From a virus, in IMG/VR virus record IMGVR_UViG_3300008117_000262, positions 1 through 25,721 of that record: 25,721 nt of DNA, one strand, 5' to 3'. Each line of letters opens with the position of its first letter. The stretch's first letter is position 1. The translations under genes and the position numbers were made by a program. This document shows positions 21,656 through 25,721 of the stretch, piece after piece. Under the pieces are notes generated by a model that was not told where the DNA came from, searched no databases, and saw only the letters and a list, made by a program, of their open reading frames with translations.

Positions 21656-21820
21656 TTACTCATCTCCATTGTCGTCGTTATCGTCATCATCATCCCATCC
21701 AGGAAAATTTTTATCCGCGCACTCTTCACATATTTGTTGGAGTTTTCCATCTGGAGTTTCCAATATTGGTGTAGTCATAAAAACATGTAGTTCTTTTTGG
21801 CATAGATAACATATATCCAT
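21656..21820 (-). CDS. Zinc-knuckle protein with acidic tail
   Basis: A 54-residue protein with two CxxC pairs, CYLC at residues 4-7 and CEEC at 31-34, spaced as a single zinc ribbon or knuckle. The tail, GWDDDDDNDDNGDE, is almost purely acidic. The ATG overlaps the upstream stop (TAATG) and the stop abuts the next GTG, so it fits the operon exactly. The acidic tail could mimic nucleic acid or bind a basic partner. No known family was identified; zinc binding is inferred from the Cys pattern. Confidence 0.7.
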   Translation of the reverse strand: MDICYLCQKELHVFMTTPILETPDGKLQQICEECADKNFPGWDDDDDNDDNGDE

Positions 21821-22083
21821 TATTTACTCGCCTCATCAAGATGATCATTGATGTATTGAAAAAGCCTAGCAACAAGTTCTTTCATATCATCAAGATCTAA
21901 TAATTCGTTGATTTCATTTTCTTCTATCAATCCACTGCAAACATATTTTTCGCCAATACGCGCTAACTCTTTAACAGCATGCCAAACTTCACAAGATTGT
22001 CGTTTAGCATTTAAATTGATAGATTTAACCAAATATTTAACTGACAATATCTCATCTAGCTCATCTTCTCTTAATTTTCTCAC
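21820..22083 (-). CDS. Small helical accessory protein, unknown
   Basis: An 87-residue acidic helical protein (DELDEILSVKYLVKSINL, then EVWHAVKELARIGEKYV, and an Asp/Glu/Leu-rich end). The GTG start at 22083 has GAGGT six bases upstream and overlaps the preceding gene by GTGA. The end overlaps the zinc-knuckle gene by TAATG. No family recognised. Confidence 0.68.
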   Translation of the reverse strand: MRKLREDELDEILSVKYLVKSINLNAKRQSCEVWHAVKELARIGEKYVCSGLIEENEINELLDLDDMKELVARLFQYINDHLDEASK

Positions 22084-22256
22084 TTACTGACCTCTAAAAA
22101 TACATAAATAAACAAGTTTAAAAAAAATAAACTTATAAAAAAATCAAAAAATGTATACTTGCCTTTTTTTTCTTCTCCCAGTCTTGTTAGTATTATTCCA
22201 ATACTCATTAAGTGTAATGCTATAATACCTAGTAAAATATATTGTACGCAACTCAC
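22080..22256 (-). CDS. 58-residue two-span membrane protein
   Basis: A tiny membrane protein: first helix about residues 5-23 (YILLGIIALHLMSIGIIL), a charged loop TRLGEEKKGKYT, and a second very Phe-rich helix about 36-53 (FFDFFISLFFLNLFIYVFL). It ends LEVSK, the same five residues as the gene upstream. GTG start and stop both sit in four-base overlaps, with GAGGT six bases upstream. The two-span hairpin fits small holins or superinfection proteins, but its place among early genes makes lysis less likely. Confidence 0.66.
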   Translation of the reverse strand: MSCVQYILLGIIALHLMSIGIILTRLGEEKKGKYTFFDFFISLFFLNLFIYVFLEVSK

Positions 22257-22483
22257 TTACTTACCTCTAAATACTCATGAAAAAACGGAATAACTTTTGA
22301 CTTCTTTTTAGCGGCAATCTGCTTAACGTGTTCTTGCTCAGACTGTAGGGATTTAAGCTGTTTTTTTAGCATGCCGATTTCGCGGAAAGCTGCGCGGTTA
22401 TTTTTGGCTAGCTGTTCGCGCGTAGATTCTAGCTCTAACCTAATGGTCTGTATAATCTCTGACTCAAACATATCGTATTGCAT
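22253..22483 (-). CDS. Small coiled-coil protein, unknown
   Basis: A 76-residue basic protein with a continuous charged helix (about 7-58: ESEIIQTIRLELESTREQL then FREIGMLKKQLKSLQSEQ), likely a coiled coil, and a C-terminal VIPFFHEYLEVSK. No family recognised. There is no strong ribosome-binding site before the ATG. It is the first gene after the tandem hairpins that follow the nuclease gene, so its expression may depend on readthrough of that structure. Confidence 0.68.
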   Translation of the reverse strand: MQYDMFESEIIQTIRLELESTREQLAKNNRAAFREIGMLKKQLKSLQSEQEHVKQIAAKKKSKVIPFFHEYLEVSK

Positions 22484-22515
22484 ATTATCGTTGCTTAAAT
22501 TTTCTCATCGTTGTA

Positions 22516-22575
22516 AAAAGGCATTGAACATGCGGCTCATGTTCGGATCGTGCGTAGGTATCCATAACTACGCAC
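22516..22575 (-). terminator. Two tandem perfect hairpins, terminator or attenuator
   Basis: Right after the nuclease stop, GTGCGTAG/CTACGCAC (22550-22557 and 22568-22575) form a perfect 8-bp stem, and GAACATG/CATGTTC (22526-22532 and 22538-22544) form a perfect 7-bp stem with a 5-nt loop. On the - strand the second is followed by AATGCC and then five T. This suits a leaky terminator between the recombination genes and the small accessory genes. Confidence 0.55.
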
Positions 22576-22580
22576 TTTCT

Positions 22581-23453
22581 TTATTGTACTGTAATCCTAT
22601 AGCTGTAAGATCCTTTCTTCCTGTACTTCTCTAGATCTACATCTGGGCAAAGGTCTGTAACTATTGCCTGATAATCCACTCGTCCTTGTGTTTCATATCT
22701 AGAAACCTTCCAGTTAGTACCTTTAGCGTTCTTGTTTCCGATACGTTCTATAACATCTTTCTTCAATCGCTCGGCTCTATCGAGCAACTCTTTTGCTATT
22801 CGTGTATCGTTGTCATACTGCGCCATAAGATCATGCAAAATCATGTCACTGCTTAGGTCCTCATAGTCTCGATCTGTTGCAGGTGGCGGATCAAATTCGT
22901 CCAGCCTACGCTTAAAATCGAGCACCTTGGGGATCATGTCGTCTATGTAAGCTTGATCGCGCTGAACAACAACTAAAGCATAGTCACCTTGTCTATGGCT
23001 GATGTAGTAGCAAACATCTAAACCACTGACAAACATCTGAAATTGAACTTGAGCCCTGTGATGCTCAGGTAGCTTACCAGATTGTGCCATTTCATGATAC
23101 TCTTTATTGTTGTTTTTTATTTCAACTATACAAGTATTTATTGAATTGATTCCGTCTAACGATGCGATAAACAACGGATTTTCTTTACTTTGCAAAACGC
23201 ATGGTTGCACTTCTATACGATATTGATCGAAGAACCATTGCCTTACTTGATCCTCAACATCTAAACCGCGTTGCATATGAGGGTTTGATGCTTGAGGTTC
23301 GCGAAGACCCATTTCTTCTTCGTATAACATTAAACAAGAACGATAGGGGCAAATTCCTAAAATTGCAGCGACCTTGCTTGCTGAAATCTTACCTTTTCTC
23401 CACTGTTTCCATTCTTCACTTCCTTGATCGAGCATAATTCTGTTAGCATTCAT
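22581..23453 (-). CDS. YqaJ/lambda-Exo-type recombination exonuclease
   Basis: Predicted exonuclease that resects double-stranded DNA ends so the Bet/RecT protein can anneal the exposed strand. The 290-residue product has the family motifs in order: QGSEEWKQWRKGKISASKVA (10-29), RGLDVED with an acidic residue at 67, ASLDG with Asp100, and VEIK with Glu111 and Lys113. PEHHRAQVQFQMF (129-141), the helical region with Gln contacts, follows. Asp-Glu-x-Lys is the metal-binding core. The residues after EIK are NN rather than the common CP. ATG 23453 has GGAG nine bases away; an in-frame ATG at 23468 does not. It overlaps the DUF29 gene by 11 bases. Confidence 0.9.
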   Translation of the reverse strand: MNANRIMLDQGSEEWKQWRKGKISASKVAAILGICPYRSCLMLYEEEMGLREPQASNPHMQRGLDVEDQVRQWFFDQYRIEVQPCVLQSKENPLFIASLDGINSINTCIVEIKNNNKEYHEMAQSGKLPEHHRAQVQFQMFVSGLDVCYYISHRQGDYALVVVQRDQAYIDDMIPKVLDFKRRLDEFDPPPATDRDYEDLSSDMILHDLMAQYDNDTRIAKELLDRAERLKKDVIERIGNKNAKGTNWKVSRYETQGRVDYQAIVTDLCPDVDLEKYRKKGSYSYRITVQ

Positions 23454-23886
23454 AAGGACACTCTCCATCTAAAATTTGTTCCTTTGTCCAAGGACACTCT
23501 TTAGGAAAAACATTTATATTTATATTTGTTTCTTTAGAAGCTTCTTTTACTGCGCGTGAATAGCATTCAGTAATAAATTCTTCTAGTTGCGCTTTTAAAC
23601 TAGGACTATCGTCTAATATGATATGCAATTGCCTAAAAGATGTTCTTATGGAATTCTGCCAGGAATGCGAGTCTATTTGTTTTTCAGGTTGAAATTTTAG
23701 CTTCAAGGAATGCATAAAAATATTCTCTAAAAAGCTTTTTACGGAGCGTTTATCTCTTCTTGCCAACGATTCAATCTCCTCAATCACATTTTCCCAGTCA
23801 ATCATTTCAAATTTCCTTTCTTTCAAAAGGTCTGCTTGCTCAGCAGACCATGCATAAAAATCAGTGTCGTAATTACTCGCTTGCAT
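23443..23886 (-). CDS. DUF29 family protein
   Basis: A 147-residue DUF29 protein. Hallmarks are the start YDTDFYAWSAEQADLLKERK, then DWENVIEEIESLARRDKRSV (29-48), the helix with FMHSLKLKFQP, the SWQNSIRTSFRQL motif (74-86), and the FP..CPWTKEQIL end. The family is mostly known from cyanobacteria and some proteobacteria, its biochemical role is unknown, and it is often found in many copies per genome. Here it lies between the annealase and nuclease genes and overlaps both (14 and 11 bases), so it is probably made with them. Function in recombination is inferred from position only. Confidence 0.88.
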   Translation of the reverse strand: MQASNYDTDFYAWSAEQADLLKERKFEMIDWENVIEEIESLARRDKRSVKSFLENIFMHSLKLKFQPEKQIDSHSWQNSIRTSFRQLHIILDDSPSLKAQLEEFITECYSRAVKEASKETNININVFPKECPWTKEQILDGECPYEC

Positions 23887-24697
23887 CGTCTATATCTCCA
23901 TTCATCTTCATTTCGATCTGTTGAGCTAGATACTGCGCTCTTCTGTCCTGAAAAAGCGAAAGCATGTTGCCATAACATTTGGCCGGAAGCTGTCTAATAT
24001 CGCCGCCATTGCATTTTTTGCGTACATGCTCTAACATCACATCAAGCTTTGAAGGATCGCATTCTGAGATGATTTTTGTGAGTTCTTCGGCTTGTTCAGC
24101 TGTTATGTACTCGATAGGCTTAACAGACTGACCGACCACCTCAACTTCAACGCTATCCGCTTGATCCATCTCCTCTTTTGTATATATACCGCTCAACTCC
24201 GCAGGAAACGCTTTTCTAATAGCTAAAGCCTCGGCACATTTAGCAAGCATAGTCCTAGGCATTTTTTGCCATAATCCGGATGGTTTGCCTTGGAAAACCT
24301 GAACGTATTCTTCAAAATGAGCAGTCGCGGGAACAATGTGCCAAGTCCCATCAGATGTGCGTTTTTTGATATAAGCAGTAGCAGACAAAAGTTTGCCATT
24401 TGCATCATGCACAAAAGATGGCTCTTGACCTGGTGCGTATCTTCCAGTTCTATCTGCGACTAAACGGTATCCATCAATTGAAGTTTGAATGGTCATTTGA
24501 TTACCGCGCTTGATATAGTAAACCTGGCGAGCGAAAGGATCTAATCCTGTACGCTGGCAAGTATATAAAAATACCTTAAACTCATCGTCTGAAGCGCCTT
24601 TGCAATAAATGCTTTTGATAGTCTCAATTTGTTCTTGTGTGAAGTGAGAAGATGGTGAGATTTCTCTTGCTTCATGTTTTACTAATTCGTTGCTCAT
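23873..24697 (-). CDS. bet: Bet/RecT-family single-strand annealing protein
   Basis: Phage annealase that pairs complementary single strands with the exonuclease encoded downstream. The 274-residue product, near lambda Bet's 261, has the conserved run from TQEQIETIKSIYCKGASDDE through CQRTGLDPFARQVYYIKR to MTIQTSIDGYRLVADRTGRY (about 20-87). FEEYVQ, LWQKMPRTMLAKCAEALAIR and KAFPAELSGIYTKEEM follow (to about 176). The C-terminal 90 residues are less conserved and probably bind partners. AAAGGA precedes the ATG; the start overlaps the upstream stop by ATGA. Confidence 0.93.
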   Translation of the reverse strand: MSNELVKHEAREISPSSHFTQEQIETIKSIYCKGASDDEFKVFLYTCQRTGLDPFARQVYYIKRGNQMTIQTSIDGYRLVADRTGRYAPGQEPSFVHDANGKLLSATAYIKKRTSDGTWHIVPATAHFEEYVQVFQGKPSGLWQKMPRTMLAKCAEALAIRKAFPAELSGIYTKEEMDQADSVEVEVVGQSVKPIEYITAEQAEELTKIISECDPSKLDVMLEHVRKKCNGGDIRQLPAKCYGNMLSLFQDRRAQYLAQQIEMKMNGDIDDASE

Positions 24698-24966
24698 GGT
24701 TTTTCCTTTTCTATGGTAATTTTGATTGATTTGTTTTCTAATATCTTTTCAGCCAGGCAATCAATAAGTTTTCTATAGAAGTCATCTTTTTCTAAAAGTT
24801 CTTCAAAGAAAGTGTTTACTCCAAGCATAAAACTATGCCTTACTTCATCCAATATCTCTTCTTTATTGAATAAGTCTTTAATAAGCTTCTCGATATGTTC
24901 GTCAAATTTTCCGTAGGAAATTCCTACAATTTTTTGATATTCGTCAATTAATTCCCTATCGCTCAT
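24694..24966 (-). CDS. Small acidic helical protein before bet, unknown
   Basis: A 90-residue helical protein rich in Glu, Lys and Leu (SDRELIDEYQKIVGISYGKF; then KDLFNKEEILDEVRHSFML and FFEELLEKDDFYRKLIDCL). No family recognised. The ATG at 24966 shares an 18-base leader and start, AAAGGAAAAACCATGAGC, with bet. Longer frames to 25026 would run into the upstream gene. It ends in an ATGA overlap with bet. A recombination-related accessory role is inferred from this coupling. Confidence 0.7.
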   Translation of the reverse strand: MSDRELIDEYQKIVGISYGKFDEHIEKLIKDLFNKEEILDEVRHSFMLGVNTFFEELLEKDDFYRKLIDCLAEKILENKSIKITIEKEKP

Positions 24967-24976
24967 GGTTTTTCCT

Positions 24977-25153
24977 TTAATATACTGTTGCGTAAAAATC
25001 GATAAGATCGCCCATATATCCATCAAGATATCTGGGGTTAGAGTCTAACACTTCCCTGAGAAGTTCGTCAGCTTCTTCATAGTCCATATTATGCTTTTGC
25101 ATAATCTCGTGTATTTTTGAGTCATAGGCCTCTATCCATAATTCCTTGCACAT
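24977..25153 (-). CDS. Small acidic protein, first gene of the early operon
   Basis: A 58-residue acidic, helical protein (MCKELWIEAYDSKIHEIMQK, then ADELLREVLDSNPRYLDGYM). It has the best ribosome-binding site of the early operon, AAGGAG seven bases before the ATG, and lies immediately after the early promoter. First genes in leftward early operons are often small regulators or host inhibitors, but nothing in the sequence shows what this one does. Confidence 0.72.
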   Translation of the reverse strand: MCKELWIEAYDSKIHEIMQKHNMDYEEADELLREVLDSNPRYLDGYMGDLIDFYATVY

Positions 25154-25190
25154 GTGGATCTCCTTTTTTGATATGTTTATACTTTAGTAC

Positions 25191-25219
25191 ATTTTAGGAA
25201 TTTGTGCAAGGTTTATCAA
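25191..25219 (-). promoter_or_regulatory. Early leftward promoter
   Basis: On the - strand TTGATA, 17 bases, TAAAAT: both boxes match consensus at five of six and the spacing is optimal. The next start codon is at 25153 with a good ribosome-binding site. A short palindrome, TACTTTAGTA (25180-25189), lies at the expected start point and could be an operator. It faces and overlaps a weaker rightward promoter. Confidence 0.65.
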
Positions 25220-25229
25220 AAAGTATAGA
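25202..25229 (+). promoter_or_regulatory. Candidate rightward promoter for the HTH regulator
   Basis: TTGTGC, 16 bases, TATAGA on the + strand, about 50 bases before the HTH ATG. The matches are moderate. It overlaps the opposite promoter, so the two would compete, as in phage control switches. Confidence 0.42.
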
Positions 25230-25279
25230 AAAAAAAGAATGATCTGGCTAGCATGTTGCTAAAACACAAGGAGAACACC

Positions 25280-25486
25280 ATGAAGCTTAGAGATTATTTT
25301 CATTTTAACAATGTGAGACGCAAGGAGTTCGCGCAAAAAGTAGGTTACAATTACGCATATATTTGCCGTGTAGCCTCTTTCCATCAAAAGCCTAGCAAAA
25401 GATTAGCTGAATCCATAGAGCATATTACTGAAGGGCAGGTTACGGTGGCTGAACTTTTAGACGCTAAATATGAGAAGAAGATATAA
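25280..25486 (+). CDS. Cro/YdaS-like HTH regulator
   Basis: A 68-residue DNA-binding protein. MKLRDYFHFN is followed by RRKEFAQKVGYNYAYICRV (about 13-31), a helix-turn-helix of the Cro/YdaS type. PSKRLAESIEHIT and QVTVAELL follow, as in small prophage repressors. AAGGAG six bases before the ATG sets the start; an in-frame ATG at 25253 lacks it. Facing away from the early operon, it likely binds the shared promoter region and controls the leftward genes. It could be Cro-like, CI-like or an antitoxin-type regulator; the sequence alone does not tell which. Confidence 0.82.
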   Translation: MKLRDYFHFNNVRRKEFAQKVGYNYAYICRVASFHQKPSKRLAESIEHITEGQVTVAELLDAKYEKKI

Positions 25487-25514
25487 AAAAACCCCCGGAA
25501 TGGAGACCGAGGGT
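25485..25514 (-). terminator. Rho-independent terminator on the - strand
   Basis: ACCCTCGG and CCGGGGGT (read on the - strand) pair with one mismatch around an 8-nt loop, and seven T follow. This would stop leftward transcripts entering from the right before they reach the HTH gene. On the + strand the hairpin is not followed by T, so it should not end the HTH transcript efficiently. Confidence 0.72.
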
Positions 25515-25623
25515 ACAGTCAGAAAAAATTGAAAAAAACGAAATTATGCTTAAAAACCAGTGTAAGGCAAAATGCTTCAGTTTGGTTTGACTATACAAAA
25601 TGCCAAAAATTGGATCAAGAAAA

Positions 25624-25721
25624 ATGGCGAGTATTTTTAAAAGGCCGTTAAAAAATGGCATCGTTATGTGGCGATTGATGTTTCGTAGAAAAGGCATAAA
25701 ACCCTTCATAACGTCATTTGC
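25624..25721 (+). CDS. Tyrosine-recombinase integrase, N-terminal fragment
   Basis: The frame runs off the right edge after 32 codons. MASIFKRPLKNG, a Trp-Arg pair and MFRRKGIKPF are what the start of phage and prophage integrases usually looks like: a small three-stranded arm-binding domain with (S/T)I.KR.LK.G...W and (R/K)RKG. The catalytic Arg-His-Arg-Tyr core would lie outside. The ribosome-binding site is weak. Its place beyond the regulator matches the int end of many temperate phages, so an attachment site may lie between 25515 and 25623 or just past the edge. Confidence 0.62.
   Translation, partial: MASIFKRPLKNGIVMWRLMFRRKGIKPFITSF

Noticed and set aside
22485-22565. A 26-codon open frame spanning the tandem hairpins
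   Set aside because: It lacks a ribosome-binding site, consists mostly of the hairpin arms and has no protein-like features.
25572-25640. A 22-codon + strand open frame just before the integrase
   Set aside because: Too short, no ribosome-binding site, and it overlaps the integrase start in another frame.
25464-25709. - strand open frame of 81 codons
   Set aside because: It runs straight through a strong terminator and opposite the better-supported HTH and integrase genes.
1-25721. CRISPR array, tRNA or insertion sequence
   Set aside because: No evenly spaced direct repeats with unique spacers, no cloverleaf-like sequence with the GGTTC arm in context, and no transposase frame were seen by eye.

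Overview
The window is a piece of a tailed-phage genome, either a free phage or a prophage. It reads as a short-tailed (podovirus-like) temperate phage of an AT-rich bacterium. The reasons are an N4-gp56-type major capsid protein, a gp4-like head-tail adaptor, a beta-propeller tail-hub/nozzle protein, DNA-ejection-type internal proteins, and no tape-measure, sheath or long-tail tube gene. A Cro/YdaS-like regulator and the start of a tyrosine-recombinase integrase at the right edge suggest lysogeny. Nothing here fixes the host. Genes are densely packed, mostly joined by ATGA or TAATG overlaps. Seven genes (one cut off by the window edge) are shorter than 60 codons and easy to miss: 5618-5773, 12007-12129, 15010-15186, 21656-21820, 22080-22256, 24977-25153 and the cut-off integrase from 25624.

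Region 1 (1-12010, + strand) is the late morphogenesis operon. It holds a coiled-coil protein, small proteins, the scaffold, the major capsid protein, two proteins sharing an FCCH-like beta module, the adaptor, basic small proteins, the beta-propeller tail protein (a third copy of the module), and three proteins that look like internal/ejection proteins. A free-standing HNH endonuclease sits backwards inside this operon at 486-1031.

Region 2 (12007-12950, - strand) is a small inverted island. It has three small single-span membrane proteins (holin- or accessory-type, function unproven) and a ribbon-helix-helix regulator. Upstream of the regulator is a divergent promoter region with an inverted repeat that could be its operator.

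Region 3 (12951-21072, + strand) is an 8-kb tail-fibre cluster. Four large, Gly/Ser/Thr-rich, repeat-built fibre or spike proteins are present, with four small genes between the first and second.

Region 4 (21035-25219, - strand) is the early operon, transcribed leftward from a good sigma70-like promoter at 25191-25219. It encodes two small proteins, a Bet/RecT annealing protein, a DUF29 protein and a YqaJ/lambda-Exo-type nuclease, then a pair of hairpins, then a string of small accessory proteins whose junctions repeat the same short sequence. Region 5 (25154-25721) is the control end: overlapping divergent promoters, the HTH regulator, a minus-strand terminator, and the integrase N-terminus running off the window.

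No tRNA, rRNA, CRISPR array or insertion sequence was seen. No portal, terminase, endolysin or polymerase gene is recognisable; these probably lie outside the window.
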